NCBI GenBank assembly: GCA_902795275.1
Contig: CADBKQ010000012.1
Coordinates: 1-62,520, forward strand
Source of the DNA: an uncultured Eubacteriales bacterium
Lineage (GTDB): Bacteria > Bacillota > Clostridia > Christensenellales > Aristaeellaceae
Length of the DNA: 62,520 bases
Direction: 5' to 3'
Positions 34,304 to 46,642 of the stretch are shown in pieces. Under the pieces are notes generated by a model. That model was given only the letters and a program-made list of their open reading frames with translations. It made no database searches and was not told where the DNA came from. Position numbers and translations under genes: made by a program. Positions within the stretch are counted from its first letter, which is position 1; every line of letters begins with the position of its first letter.

Positions 34304-37216
34304 TCAGACCGTTTTCAGGTTCCTTTGCGCGATCTCCTCGACCTTTTCGAGCAGCGCGTTGGCCTTTTCCTCGCTGATGAAGTTCTTGTCAAAGGTAAGC
34401 ACGATGGCCAGAACGCTGTCGCCGATGGAGAAGCAGAGGAAGTCCATCTGCGCCCGGGCCGCAAGGGCCAGGGGATCCAGCTCGATGCGCTTGCTGAAAA
34501 GGGATGTGAGGGTAAAGTCCTCGTTTTCCTCGATGTACTCCATGCAGTTGAACACCAGGTGCGGATAGGGTGCCCGGCCCTTCAGAACCATGCGGTACAT
34601 CAGATCTCCCTGGGGCTTCACACGGTTCATGGCCTCCACGATCTTCCGGCTGATTTCTTCATGGGCGCGGGCGTCCCTGCGCACGGGAATCGCCATATGG
34701 ATCGGGAAGAAACCGGCGGTATTGAAATACCTGGCGTTGTTGCGGCCGCCAAAGACGTTGTAGAACACGGTCTCTTCTTCGTCCATCACTTCCAGGTATG
34801 CCTGGGAAATCAGGCTGAAAAGGTAATCCGCCGGCTGGATTCGGAACTTTTCCATCACGGGATCAAGCAGGTTCTTCCTGCCCAGGCCCTTCCGAAGGGT
34901 GACGGTTTCGCCCATCGGGCAGGGGTCGGCGCGGAACAGCGGCTCCTCCGCGGGCAGGGTCTGTTCCTCTGCGGGCGCGGCGGCCATGACGGCGTCCGTA
35001 TAAGCGAAGTAATCCGCGTTCTCCGTGACCTTTGCCGAGGGATCAAGCAAAACCCGGCGGACATTGGCGATCAGCTTTTCCACAAACACATGATCCATCA
35101 GGGCGTGCTGGATATGCAGGAGGATGACGACCTTTTCCCCTTGGTAAACCCGCAGGTCAAAGAGCCTGTCCGCGCTCCCCACGTCAAAGGGCGTGCAGAA
35201 AGCGTCCAGCTCCGCCTCCGTGGGCTCTCCGGGGCGAATCTCCAGATCTTCTTCCTTCAGCAGTTCGCCCCGGTACGGAATCTGGAACCAGTCGTCTCCT
35301 TCCTTCCGGAGGATGGTATACAGATAGGGGAAGGTGTTGAACACTTTGAGGAACGCGGCGCGGACGGCTTTGGCGTCGGGCCATTTTTCGGAAAACTCAA
35401 ACTTGCGGTACATATCCGCCGTGGGGTTTTTGATGGTGAACTGGCGCATCTGGGGCGTCAGGGGATACTTTTCCTTCTTTTCCGTCTCCTCGCTGCGCAG
35501 CACTTCGGAGGAGCGAATCTTCTCCGCCAGGGAGCGGACGGTGATTTCCTGGCCCATCATTTCGGTGAGCTTCAGCTCCACGCCGTAGTTATCCAGGATA
35601 TCGGAGGCCAGGTTGATGTACAGGAGGGAGGTGAAGCCCGCGTCGCTCAGGGGCGTGGTAACGCCAAAGTCCTCAAACCGGACGATCTTCTTGCAGTCCG
35701 CCAGCAGGAAAGCCTCCGTATCGTCGGCAGGCGCCACGATCTCCAGCGCGTTCACCTCGATCTCCGGCAGGTGCAGCAGGTCGATCTTGAAGTTCACGTT
35801 CAGCGGGAACTGGGGCAGATACTTGAAGTAGTCCGGAATCATATAGGGCGTCAGCACATTGGCCAGATGCGCCCGGAGCGCCTTTTCATCCGCCGGGCCG
35901 TCGCCGGTGTAGTAGGCCACCAGGTGCTCGGCGTTGTTGATGATATTGACCTTTGCCAGCGCCTTTTCGATGCGGACGCCGGGGAAGGACTGAATCACCT
36001 TTTCGATCTCGCCGGGCTCCATGCGCAGGCCCCGGAGCTTGATCTGCTGATCCTTGCGGCCCACGACGCGGCAGCCGCCGTCCTCGTACAGAACGACCAG
36101 ATCGCCGGTGCGGAAATACTTCACGCCGTCCACTTCCACGGTTTTGGCTTGCATTTCCTTTTCCAGGTTGAGGTAGCCGGCCATCAGATTGTCCCCGGCC
36201 ATCACCAGCTCGCCCGTGGTTCCGGGGGACACGGGGCGGTTGTCCTCGCCCAGGGCCAGGAATTTCCAGCCATAGGCCGGGAAAAGGTGGGAATCCGCCG
36301 AATCCACCGCTGCCGCAAACATGGAGGCGTTGCCTTCCGTCTGGGAGTAGCCGTTGAGGATGATGCAGCGCGGAGAGGCTTTGTGCACCGCCTCCGCGAA
36401 CCCGTCCGGAATCCGCTCGCCGCCGACAGCGATGATGTTCACCGTTTTGAACGCCTCGTGATAGACCGGAATGTTCAGATACTGCATCATGCGGGAGGGC
36501 GTGCCGGTCAGGATATCGACCTTGTACCGGGCCATGTATTCCGCCATGAGCATGGGGCTGCGGGAATGCTCTGAATCCGCCATGATGTAGGTGATGGCGT
36601 TCGCCACGCAGATGGTGTATTCAATGTAGAAGAAGATGAACGTCACGCCGGTGACGCCCAGGAGCATGGAACCGTGCTCCTTCGCGGCCATGGACAGCCG
36701 GTTTTCCTTCCGGGCGGTAAGCGTATTGAGGAAGCCCCGGTGGCGCAGCATAACGCCCTTGGGAGCGCCGGTGGAGCCGGAGGTATAGATGATCAGGCAG
36801 GACGACAGCCCGTCCGCATCCGGGCGGGGCGGCTCTGTATCCGCTTGGCCTTCCATCACATCCCGGAAGGCGACGGAGTCTCCCGCGCCGTCCGCTGTGA
36901 GGGTAAACAGAGGTCGGGCGTCCTCGCGGATGGCGTCGATCCGGCCCTGGGGAAAGTAGGCGGCGACGGGAACCATCACAGCGCCCGCCTTCATGATGCC
37001 GAACATCGCGATGATCGGGGTAATGTTCTTGGGCAGATTCACCAGGATACGGTCTCCGGGCTTCACGCCGCGCGCAAGCAGGCCGTTGGCGAAGCGGTTG
37101 ACTTCCCGGTTCAGCTGGTCGTAGGTAAATTCACCCTCCGGAGCGATTACGGCGGTGCGGTCGCCATGCTGTGAGGCGGCGGCAATCAGAAGATCGGAAA
37201 CGAGTTCAATGGGCAT
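34304..37216 (-). CDS. NRPS-like A-T-C single-module protein
   Basis: 970 residues. Adenylation domain 1-~485: core A3 YTSGSTGAPKG (144-154), A5 NGYSQTEG (288-295), A7 TGD (370-372), A8 with GRKDQQIKLRG, and the A10 lysine at 477. Carrier domain ~500-570, phosphopantetheine serine S530 (LSDAGFTSLLY). A C-terminal condensation/acyltransferase-like domain ~585-970 with QHALMDH (703-709) where HHxxxDG is typical: the second His and the Asp are kept. It should activate one acyl or amino acid, load it and transfer it. No thioesterase. AGAGGAGG precedes the ATG. Substrate unknown. Confidence 0.88.
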   Translation of the reverse strand: MPIELVSDLLIAAASQHGDRTAVIAPEGEFTYDQLNREVNRFANGLLARGVKPGDRILVNLPKNITPIIAMFGIMKAGAVMVPVAAYFPQGRIDAIREDARPLFTLTADGAGDSVAFRDVMEGQADTEPPRPDADGLSSCLIIYTSGSTGAPKGVMLRHRGFLNTLTARKENRLSMAAKEHGSMLLGVTGVTFIFFYIEYTICVANAITYIMADSEHSRSPMLMAEYMARYKVDILTGTPSRMMQYLNIPVYHEAFKTVNIIAVGGERIPDGFAEAVHKASPRCIILNGYSQTEGNASMFAAAVDSADSHLFPAYGWKFLALGEDNRPVSPGTTGELVMAGDNLMAGYLNLEKEMQAKTVEVDGVKYFRTGDLVVLYEDGGCRVVGRKDQQIKLRGLRMEPGEIEKVIQSFPGVRIEKALAKVNIINNAEHLVAYYTGDGPADEKALRAHLANVLTPYMIPDYFKYLPQFPLNVNFKIDLLHLPEIEVNALEIVAPADDTEAFLLADCKKIVRFEDFGVTTPLSDAGFTSLLYINLASDILDNYGVELKLTEMMGQEITVRSLAEKIRSSEVLRSEETEKKEKYPLTPQMRQFTIKNPTADMYRKFEFSEKWPDAKAVRAAFLKVFNTFPYLYTILRKEGDDWFQIPYRGELLKEEDLEIRPGEPTEAELDAFCTPFDVGSADRLFDLRVYQGEKVVILLHIQHALMDHVFVEKLIANVRRVLLDPSAKVTENADYFAYTDAVMAAAPAEEQTLPAEEPLFRADPCPMGETVTLRKGLGRKNLLDPVMEKFRIQPADYLFSLISQAYLEVMDEEETVFYNVFGGRNNARYFNTAGFFPIHMAIPVRRDARAHEEISRKIVEAMNRVKPQGDLMYRMVLKGRAPYPHLVFNCMEYIEENEDFTLTSLFSKRIELDPLALAARAQMDFLCFSIGDSVLAIVLTFDKNFISEEKANALLEKVEEIAQRNLKTV

Positions 37217-37295
37217 GAGGTTTTTTCCTCCTCTGAGTGTTTGTCGGTATGATTCGACCAGCCGAAGAGGGCGGTCGGTAAGCCCTCATCTCTTT

Positions 37296-39049
<1,754 letters not shown>

Positions 39050-39053
<4 letters not shown>

Positions 39054-40804
39054 CCGGCCACCTGCTCTCTTGCCTGGGATTCGGCAAACTCCCGGTACAC
39101 GGCGCAGTTTTGCATCAATTCCTCATGGGAGCCCTGGCCGACGATGGTTCCCCTGTCCATGACAAGAATCATATCCGCGTCCCGGATGGTGGAAATCCGC
39201 TGGGAAACGATGAGCACCGTGGCCCCCGCAGCAGTTTCCTTCAGGGCTTTGCGGAGATGGCTGTCGGTCTTGTAATCCAGGGCGGAAAAGGAATCGTCGA
39301 AGAGATAGATTTCCGGATCCCGGCAAATGGCCCGGGAAATGGCGAGCCGCTGGCGCTGGCCGCCGGAGAAATTGACGCCCCCCGTTTGCACCTCCGCGTC
39401 GTACTGGCCCTCCTTTTGGCGGATAAACTCCTCCGCCTGGCCGGTGCGGGCGGCTTCCTGAATCCGCTCCAGGGTCGCGTGGAAGCGGCCCTCCCCATAG
39501 GCGATGTTCGACCGGATGGTGCCGGAGAAGAGGAAGCTGGTCTGAGGCACATAGCCGATTCGCCCGCGCAGGGCTCCCAGGGTATATTCCCGCACGTTCA
39601 GGCCGTCCACCAGCACTTCCCCCTCCCTTGCGTCACAGAGCCTGGGAATCAGGTTCAGCAGGGTGGTTTTGCCGCAGCCGGTGGCGCCGATGAGGGCCAC
39701 GGTCTGGCCCCCGCGCACCCGAAAGGACAGGTTCGATACGGCGTTCTCGGACGCCCCGGGATAGCGGAAAGACACATTGCGGAATTCGATGGAGCCGGTT
39801 TCTCCCGGTTTGCCCTCCTCCATGGGCCCATCCATGATGGCGTCCGGGGTGTTCAGGACGCCGCCGATCCGGATGCCGGCATAGGCGATCTGGGGAATAT
39901 ACAGCATGATGAGAACGATGTTCACCAGGGCGAAAATCAACAGAGCGATATAGGACACATAGGCCACCATGCCCGAGTACACCTCCGGCCGCTGGGAAAG
40001 CGGGGTTCCGGCGATCAGGTGAGCGCCGATCACGTATACCAGCACGGAAAGCCCGTAGAGCAGGGCGGAAACGGCGGGAGAGAAGGTTGCTATGATCTTC
40101 CGGGATTTTTCATAGAACACGGTCAGGAGCCGGTTTGTCCGCTCATATGTTTCCCCATAGGCTTCCTCCGCGTTGAAAGCGTGAATCACGCGGATGCCCC
40201 GCACATGCTCCCGGGTCGTAGTCGCAATCCGATCCCGCACGTGGCCGCTTTTTTTGAACAGCAGCAGGGTGGCCAGCAGGATATAGGCCAAAAGCCCCAA
40301 CAGCAGCACGATGGCACCGATGCCCAGCCACATCCAGACGGGGTTTTGAAAGCTCATGCGCAGAAAGACCGCCGCCAGCAAAATCGGCGCCTGGGCCAGG
40401 GGCTGCAGGCAGTCCTGCAGAAAGGTCTGGATATAGGTCACGTCGTTGGTGCAGCGCACGATGAGGGAGGAAGCCCCTACGGCGGCCACAGCCTCGGAGG
40501 AAAAGCCCACCGTTTTTTCAAACAGCGCCTGGCGGATCACCCGGGTGCTTTCGCATCCCACCACGGAAATCAGATATCCGGCCGCGCAGGCGCACAGAAA
40601 GGCGGCAAGGGCGGCGAGGCCCATGCGGACCGCCATGCCGGAAATGGCGGCGGAGGAGCCTTCCCCGGTCTGGATGAGGGTGGTGATTTCCGAAGTCTGG
40701 GAAGGAATCCAGGTTTCCAGAAGCACCTGCGCCACGATGAGGACGATGGCCAGCAGCGCGAGTCCCCTTCCCTTCCGGCCCATGCTTTTCACGATCAGTT
40801 TCAT
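39050..40804 (-). CDS. ABC exporter half-transporter, degenerate site
   Basis: 584 residues. Six membrane spans (about 15-310), Walker A GATGCGKTT (373-381), signature FSGGQRQ. The Walker B Glu is Asp (LFDDSFSALD) and the switch His is Gln (VSQRIST), the pattern of the non-hydrolysing site in asymmetric heterodimers such as BmrCD and TM287/288. Partner of the 37296 gene. Its start overlaps the stop of the kinase gene in an ATGA. Confidence 0.93.
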
Positions 40805-41706
40805 AACGACGCCAAGACCCGATGAATGAGCATGCCGAATCCGGCCCGCAGCTCAGGCGGGTATTCCGCCATGCCAAAGTCCAGCGCGGCCAGATAGGCC
40901 AGCCCCAGCAGCCGCGTACGCTTCACGAACAGGAGCTTTTCCTCCGGGGCAAGGTCTCCGCAGGCCTTTTCAATCACCAGATCCCGCAGGACGTCCGACT
41001 GTTCCAGGCTCATGCCGTAGGTGCGCTGGATAAACCCGGGGCTGATGGTTTCCATATAGTCTCCGCCGCACAGGTAATCCAGGTCGAACACCGGGTCTCC
41101 CTGGGCTGCGGCCCCTACGTCGTACAGCTTTGGAGCGTCGGAGGGCGGAGGAACATTCGAGAAATTGAAATCCCCATGCAGATACGTGGGCGCGTAGGGA
41201 ATCGCCCGGATGGCGGCGGCGAGCGCCTCCGCGTCCTCCGGGTTCAGCTTGCGCCCGGCCATTTTCCGGATGTTTTCGGTATACCGCTCCCGGATATCCG
41301 GCAGGGTTCCTTCCGGCAGCGTTATGGTGTGCAGCTTTTTTCCGAAAGCCGTGTAATAGTCCAGCAGACGGTTCAGCTCCTCCGTCTTTCCGGCGATCAG
41401 GGAGCCGTAGACCCCCGCCATGATGTTCTCCAGGGAAACCCGCTCATAGAGAATGCCGGGAACGCTCTTTTCCGGGGGATCGGACAGGTTCTGGCATACG
41501 GAAACCATCTCCAGGGCCGCCGCGCAGGGAATCCCGGCTTCCTGCACCTTGCGGGTGAGCTCGTATTCTTCCTGCACCAGGGCGAAGGGATAGGTGGGCA
41601 GAAAAACCTTCAGCACCTCTTTGTCCGACAGGGCGTAAACGGTGGCGGAGCGGCCTGTGCCCAGCTGTTCCAGGCCTTCCGGCGTCATTCTTCTCAGGGG
41701 ACTCAT
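40801..41706 (-). CDS. Aminoglycoside-phosphotransferase/choline-kinase-like small-molecule kinase
   Basis: 301 residues. Kinase-like fold: glycine-rich LGTGRSATVYAL near 20, Lys in EVLKVFLP, catalytic loop YLHGDFNFSN near 185, and metal-binding YDVGAAAQGDP. It resembles the TIGR02172-type family of APH-like kinases. It may phosphorylate a sugar, amino alcohol or similar building block. Both ends overlap neighbours in ATGA, so it is tightly coupled to the condensation-like enzyme and the exporter. That context argues against a resistance role. Substrate unknown. Confidence 0.82.
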   Translation of the reverse strand: MSPLRRMTPEGLEQLGTGRSATVYALSDKEVLKVFLPTYPFALVQEEYELTRKVQEAGIPCAAALEMVSVCQNLSDPPEKSVPGILYERVSLENIMAGVYGSLIAGKTEELNRLLDYYTAFGKKLHTITLPEGTLPDIRERYTENIRKMAGRKLNPEDAEALAAAIRAIPYAPTYLHGDFNFSNVPPPSDAPKLYDVGAAAQGDPVFDLDYLCGGDYMETISPGFIQRTYGMSLEQSDVLRDLVIEKACGDLAPEEKLLFVKRTRLLGLAYLAALDFGMAEYPPELRAGFGMLIHRVLASL

Positions 41707-43016
41707 TTTTGAATCAACTCCTCCGGGTACATTCTGGGGCCGGTGAGCCGGCCGCTGTCGTGAAGTTCCGTTTCCAGGCCGATTTCGCCAAAGGCTTTCC
41801 GAACGCTTTCCGGCCAGGTATTGTCATCGGTCCGGCATTTGAGCACCAGCTCCAGCCGGTCCCCGAAAGAATAGCCGAATATGGAATTGCCCCGCACCCA
41901 CATGGAAGCGCGCAAATCTTCCAGCAGCCGGTCCAGCCCCTTGGACAGGGACATGTTCCCGGGATAGGTGATGGCATAGGAGACGGGACGGAAGGCGTCG
42001 GGCGGAGGAAGCTGGGTTTTCGCCCGGGCCTGATCGGCAATCGGCGTGGGGTCGGCTTCAAAGCCGGCCACCGTGCCGGCCTTGGCCCCGGCCATGTGGC
42101 GGAAGTTGTTGGCGGTTGCCTGGGCGCGCATCACGGTTTTTGCCTTCGCGCATCGCTCCGAAAGGGGCAGGCCCGCGTCTGCTCTTTCAAAAGGAAGGAA
42201 CAGCCCGTCCGAGAAATTGACAGGGGTGTTCACCTGAAGCAGGGGCCGCATGTTGGCGGGCACCATCGCCACCACGGGGGTTTCCCCGGTGTCATAGGCG
42301 GAAACCACGGCTCCGGAAATCAGGCTGGACAGCAGCGGAATGGCGCTGACGCCCAGCTCCTTCGTCTTCCGCAGGAAAGCGGAAACGCTGAGGGAAAGCC
42401 GGAATTCGTGAATCTCCTCGCTGTCCGCGGGATAATCCCCTGGGATGGCATAGGCGGCCGGGAAGGGATACGCATACTCCGGCACGGCGGAAGCGTCTCC
42501 TGCTGTGTTATACGGGTCGGTCACCCAGTCTGCCACTGGCAGCGGCGCGGAACGGAAAAGGCCTTCCATCTCCCGCTTTTCCTCCTCCGTGAAGGCAAAC
42601 CCCGTCCGCTCCCCATAGCAGGCCGCGAGGCACCGGAGGAATTCCAGCATGCCCATCACGTCCGTAAGCCCATGGTAATACGTGAGTGTCACGGTGCTGT
42701 CCCACCAGGTGAAGTAGAACAGGTAGCCGTTGGTATCCTTCGTGCCGAAGTGATACACCCGGCCTTCCTCCTCCGGCGCGAAGACGATGGGAGCGCGGTT
42801 TTCCTCCGCGAACAGGCGGTTGTTGGACACCACCGGCCGGTAGGCATACTCCGGATACCGGTTCAGGGCGTCCTCCGCCGCCAGGCGGAAAGCCTCCGCA
42901 TCCAGGGCACGGAACACCAGGCTGATCCGGATCGAAAAGGTGGTGCGGTTGGAGGAAGTGTAGTAAAAGAATTTATCAGAAGCTCCAAGCGTTCGCAAAG
43001 CGATCTCTCCTTTCAT
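41703..43016 (-). CDS. Stand-alone condensation/acyltransferase-like protein
   Basis: Up to 437 residues. Chloramphenicol-acetyltransferase-like fold as in NRPS condensation domains and alcohol acetyltransferases: YYHGLTDVMGM stands for HHxxxDG, with the second His and the Asp kept. Start is uncertain: ATG 43016 behind CGGAGAA at long spacing, or TTG 42998 with AAAGGAG 8 bases upstream, which gives MRTLGASDKF; I lean to the latter. It may use the acyl group carried by the A-T-C protein. Stop overlaps the kinase start. Confidence 0.8.
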   Translation of the reverse strand: MKGEIALRTLGASDKFFYYTSSNRTTFSIRISLVFRALDAEAFRLAAEDALNRYPEYAYRPVVSNNRLFAEENRAPIVFAPEEEGRVYHFGTKDTNGYLFYFTWWDSTVTLTYYHGLTDVMGMLEFLRCLAACYGERTGFAFTEEEKREMEGLFRSAPLPVADWVTDPYNTAGDASAVPEYAYPFPAAYAIPGDYPADSEEIHEFRLSLSVSAFLRKTKELGVSAIPLLSSLISGAVVSAYDTGETPVVAMVPANMRPLLQVNTPVNFSDGLFLPFERADAGLPLSERCAKAKTVMRAQATANNFRHMAGAKAGTVAGFEADPTPIADQARAKTQLPPPDAFRPVSYAITYPGNMSLSKGLDRLLEDLRASMWVRGNSIFGYSFGDRLELVLKCRTDDNTWPESVRKAFGEIGLETELHDSGRLTGPRMYPEELIQK

Positions 43017-43058
43017 GGCGGCTGTTCTCCGGCGTTGACAGAAGCGCTGCGCAAGCGG

Positions 43059-44060
43059 TCACAGCCCCATCTCCCGGAAGAATTGTTCTTTTCGTTCCAG
43101 ATAAGCGTTCCACAGGGTTTCCCGATCCATCAGGGCCAGGGAAAACCGCATCTTCAGCGGAATCATCTGTTCGCAGGCGAAGAGCCGGTAAGGCTGGATG
43201 TCCGGGGCGTCGAAGGCTTCCAGATGCTCCGCCACCCGGTTCCAGTCCTTTTCGCCCAGCACGTTTTGCACCAGGACGAAGCAGATCATATCCGCCGCCT
43301 TGCGCCGAATCTGGGGAAGCGCGTCCGGCAGATATTTTTCGGCAAAGGCGATCAGGCGGCTTCCGGAGGCGGCGACGCTGTCCAGGTCCCGCCGGGTTTT
43401 CTTGGGGGACAGATTCGCGCCCATGCTGGACATGCCGGTGCCCAGGTCATAATGGTACAGGTTCCGATCCAGCGTCCGGAACCGCTCCGCGCACCCAAAC
43501 AGCACCCCGGAAAAGAACACGTCCTCTCCCATGTTGCAGTAGAAGGGTTCCGTGCGCTCCAGCAGCCGGTCGATCACGTCCTTCCGGTAGCAGTTCTTCC
43601 AGATGGCCGGGGGAAATTCCCCGTTCAGGAGAGCCTGCCGCGGGTCCTCTGTCGGATACGGCGGCTTCACCGTCCCGTCCGGCTCATGAATATACCCAAA
43701 GCGCAGGATCTCTGTCTCCGGGGAAGCGGCCAGTTCGTCCCGCAGCGCCTCCAGGGCGTTGTCCTCCAGCCAGTCGTCGCTATCTAAAAACAGGATGTAC
43801 CGTCCCCGGGCGGCGCGCATGCCGGTGTATCGGGCCGCCAGCAGGGAAGCGTTGCGCTCATGGCTGATCACCCGGAACCGGCCATCTTCCTTTGCGAACC
43901 CCGCCAGCATTGCCGCGGAATCGTCCGTAGATCCGTCGTTGGTGAAAATCACCTCAAAATCCCGGAATCCCTGCGCCTTCAGGCAGGAAACGCACTTGTC
44001 CATTTTGCCAACCTGATTATACACCGGCACCAAAACACTGAAAAACGGATTCATGCTCAT
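43059..44060 (-). CDS. Family 2 glycosyltransferase
   Basis: 333 residues. FFSVLVPVYNQVGKMDKCV, then NDGSTDDS, FLDSDDWLEDNA and the patch PFYCNMGEDVFFS. This is the standard GT-A set for a processive or single-step transferase. No membrane span, so it should act on a cytoplasmic or lipid-linked acceptor. The start overlaps the stop of the next GT2 gene in an ATGA. It is closely related to the 44057 and 46643 genes, so the three look like tandem duplicates that may add successive sugars. Confidence 0.9.
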   Translation of the reverse strand: MSMNPFFSVLVPVYNQVGKMDKCVSCLKAQGFRDFEVIFTNDGSTDDSAAMLAGFAKEDGRFRVISHERNASLLAARYTGMRAARGRYILFLDSDDWLEDNALEALRDELAASPETEILRFGYIHEPDGTVKPPYPTEDPRQALLNGEFPPAIWKNCYRKDVIDRLLERTEPFYCNMGEDVFFSGVLFGCAERFRTLDRNLYHYDLGTGMSSMGANLSPKKTRRDLDSVAASGSRLIAFAEKYLPDALPQIRRKAADMICFVLVQNVLGEKDWNRVAEHLEAFDAPDIQPYRLFACEQMIPLKMRFSLALMDRETLWNAYLERKEQFFREMGL

Positions 44061-45073
44061 CTTCTTCCGCCTCCATTCTCTCCCGACTCCGGGCTCCCGC
44101 CGTCAAACGGGCTCCCCATCATCTTCCAATACGCCGCCTCCCCATTCTCCCGGTTAATCAGCCCCAGCCGCCGCTTGATCTTGTATGGCAGCAGCCTGTC
44201 GCAGGCAAAGGAGAGCCAGGGCTCCTCCAGGGCCATGAGAATCTCCTTCACCCTGTCCCAGTCCTCGTTGAAAACGATATGCTCAAAGAGCAGGTACTTC
44301 CTGCTGGCGTCCACCCGGCTGCGGGCGAGCGCCGCGCAGGCAGGCCGGTAGGTTTCGATCAACGGCAGCAGATGCTCGCCCACGGCGGAGATGCTGTCAA
44401 AATCGCGCCTGAGCTTGGCGGCGGTGAAGGAGGCCTGCGGGCTGGACATGCCCGTTCCCCGGTCGTAATGGTGCAGGAAGGCGTCCAGTTTCTTCACCCG
44501 CTCCTTTTCCACGCAGGAGAAGAAGACCCCGGACAGGAACAGATCTTCCGCCATATTGCAGTAGAAGGGTTCCGCCCGTTTCAGGGCTTCCCGGATGACG
44601 GAGATTCTGTACGCGTTTTTGCAGATGCCAGGGGCGATTTTGTTCTGCAGGATATCGGAGAGCGCGTCCTCCGCGTCCGGCGCAGGATGCTTTTCCCCGC
44701 CGGGCTCGTCCACATACCCAAAACGCACGATGTCCGCATTTTTGTCCGCAAACGCCTGATGAAGCGTCTCCAGCGCATCCTGACTCAGCCAGTCATCGCT
44801 GTCCAGAAAGAGGACCGCTTCTCCCTTTGCGTTCGCCATCCCCGTAAACCGGGCGGCCAGAAGCCCGCTGTTCCTCTCATGCTGTACGCCCCGAAACCGC
44901 GCATCCGCAGCGGCCAGCGCCGTGATCTCCTCCCAGGAGCCGTCCGAACTTCCATCATCGACCAGAATGGCTTCAAAATCCGGAAAGCGCTGCCCCTTCA
45001 AAGACGCCACGCAGGCCCCCATTTTTCCCGCCTGGTTATACACAGGAATGCAAATGCTGAAAAACGGATTCAC
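44057..45073 (-). CDS. Family 2 glycosyltransferase
   Basis: 338 residues, GTG start behind GAGGAGG. Motifs FFSICIPVYNQAGKMGACV, VDDGSSDGSWEE, FLDSDDWLSQDA and PFYCNMAEDLFLSGVFF. Paralogue of its two neighbours, most alike in the first 200 residues; the C-terminal ~130 differ more, which may reflect different acceptors. Carries no membrane segment. Between the esterase gene (27 bp) and the downstream GT2. Confidence 0.9.
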   Translation of the reverse strand: MNPFFSICIPVYNQAGKMGACVASLKGQRFPDFEAILVDDGSSDGSWEEITALAAADARFRGVQHERNSGLLAARFTGMANAKGEAVLFLDSDDWLSQDALETLHQAFADKNADIVRFGYVDEPGGEKHPAPDAEDALSDILQNKIAPGICKNAYRISVIREALKRAEPFYCNMAEDLFLSGVFFSCVEKERVKKLDAFLHHYDRGTGMSSPQASFTAAKLRRDFDSISAVGEHLLPLIETYRPACAALARSRVDASRKYLLFEHIVFNEDWDRVKEILMALEEPWLSFACDRLLPYKIKRRLGLINRENGEAAYWKMMGSPFDGGSPESGENGGGRR

Positions 45074-45100
45074 AACCGACCCTCCTCGCTCTGTTCGCGC

Positions 45101-46597
45101 CTAACTCCTTCTGATCTCCACATCTTCCCGTCCCGGCGCGTACAGTTCCTCTATGCACTTGAGCCACACTTCCTTCTTCTCCTGGCTGAAGGGCTCCTCC
45201 TCCTGCCGTTTGGCATCGATGTGGAAAACCGTCGTCCCGTCCGTGGGCGCAAAGCCCGTCTGCCCGCTTTGGATAAACCGCGCCGCCAGCCCGCTGCAGA
45301 ACTCGCCCAGGCGGAAATCCTGCTCCTGCCAGTAGTCCTTCCGCAGGTCGGTGAACCGCCGGGTGAAGTAGGGCACTTCGCAGGAATGGAAAGCGCCGAA
45401 TCTGTCCGCATAGGGGCCGGGCAGGGGGTGGGTAAAGTGATACAGGAAGGTGGGGCCCGCCCCCGCGGCCATCCGGGCGGCCGCCGCGCCGAGCATGACG
45501 CTCTTCATGGCGTCGGAGCGGAATTCTTTGGTGATTCCGCCTCCCTGATACAGGGCTTCCAGCTCGCCCCCGTGCTCCGGGAAGAGCCTGTGCACATTCT
45601 CCCACAGCAGCTCCGATGGACTGTGGAAGAAAGGAATCATCATGGTGTCGCCGGGAACGGTGCCCAGCAGCACCGGCTTCGTCCCGCCCCATCCGGAGGC
45701 AAGCGCCGTCCGGTAATCCGCGTCGATGCCGAATCCTCCGATGGTCAGGGAGTCGAACTGGGGCAGGGCGAGCACCTTGTCAGGCCCGGCGCTTTGCAGC
45801 TCCCGCAGGGTCATCCCCGACTCCCGCAGCATGCCGCCGCAGCGGGCGAAGGCTTCCGCCAGAGGTGCGTTGTTCAGAGGCTTGCGAAAGAGCTTTTCCG
45901 CCCAGACCTCATAGCCCATGACGATGGCCCGGGCAAACAGATCCTTCGCCAGGGGATTGACCAGCAGGGATTCCACCTCAATGGCCCCCGAAGACTGCCC
46001 CCAGATGGTCACGTTGTTCGGGTCGCCGCCGAAGGAGGCGATGTTTTCGTGAACCCACCGGAGGGCGCACACGCCGTCGGAAAGCAGCTGGTTCCCGGCC
46101 CTTCCGCCGGGGCTCATGGCCGCCAGTTCTTCGGTGGCAAACGTTCCGAAATTGCCCTCCCGGTGATTGAAGGTGACGTAGATCACGCCCTTTTCCGCCA
46201 GGGCCTGTCCGTCATAGATCTCGCAGGAAGAGCCTCCGCACACGAAGCCCCCGCCGTAGAAATACAGCACCACCGGCAGGTTTTCCCCGCCCTCCGGCGC
46301 CCAGATATTCAGCGTCAGGGAGTCCTCGGCAAAATCCTGCACGCTGACCACGAACTCCGCGGACCAGAGGATATCCCAGGAATGATCCAGCCCCGGCTGG
46401 GCAGGGCTCGCGCTGAAGGCGGTACACTCCCGCACGCCCTCCCAGCCTCCGTGAAGCTCCGCCGGCAGAAAGCGGCGATCTCCCACCGGGGGAACGGCAT
46501 AGGGAATCCCGAGATACAGGTTCACACCCTTTCCGGTGCGAATGCCCCGGAGCTTTCCCGCCGGCGCGGAAACAAGATCGGTCAGAGAAACAGCCAT
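45101..46597 (-). CDS. Type B carboxylesterase
   Basis: 498 residues. Alpha/beta-hydrolase of the carboxylesterase B family: N-terminal GKLRGIRTGKGVNLYLGIPYA, oxyanion loop YFYGGGFVCGGSS, and nucleophile elbow GQSSGAIE. The catalytic acid and the His lie further on (FHSCEVPYF region). No signal peptide, so it acts inside the cell. GGAGG precedes the ATG. Inside the cluster it could remove or edit an acyl ester, or cleave a thioester in place of the missing thioesterase; both are inference. Confidence 0.88.
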   Translation of the reverse strand: MAVSLTDLVSAPAGKLRGIRTGKGVNLYLGIPYAVPPVGDRRFLPAELHGGWEGVRECTAFSASPAQPGLDHSWDILWSAEFVVSVQDFAEDSLTLNIWAPEGGENLPVVLYFYGGGFVCGGSSCEIYDGQALAEKGVIYVTFNHREGNFGTFATEELAAMSPGGRAGNQLLSDGVCALRWVHENIASFGGDPNNVTIWGQSSGAIEVESLLVNPLAKDLFARAIVMGYEVWAEKLFRKPLNNAPLAEAFARCGGMLRESGMTLRELQSAGPDKVLALPQFDSLTIGGFGIDADYRTALASGWGGTKPVLLGTVPGDTMMIPFFHSPSELLWENVHRLFPEHGGELEALYQGGGITKEFRSDAMKSVMLGAAAARMAAGAGPTFLYHFTHPLPGPYADRFGAFHSCEVPYFTRRFTDLRKDYWQEQDFRLGEFCSGLAARFIQSGQTGFAPTDGTTVFHIDAKRQEEEPFSQEKKEVWLKCIEELYAPGREDVEIRRS

Positions 46598-46642
46598 AAG
46601 CGCACCTCCGAAATTTTGATACAGGAGAATGATTTGATCAGG

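Noticed and set aside
40801..41706. Aminoglycoside resistance gene
   Set aside because: APH-like fold, but it is translationally coupled to biosynthetic and export genes and resembles the TIGR02172-type kinases, so a pathway role is more likely.
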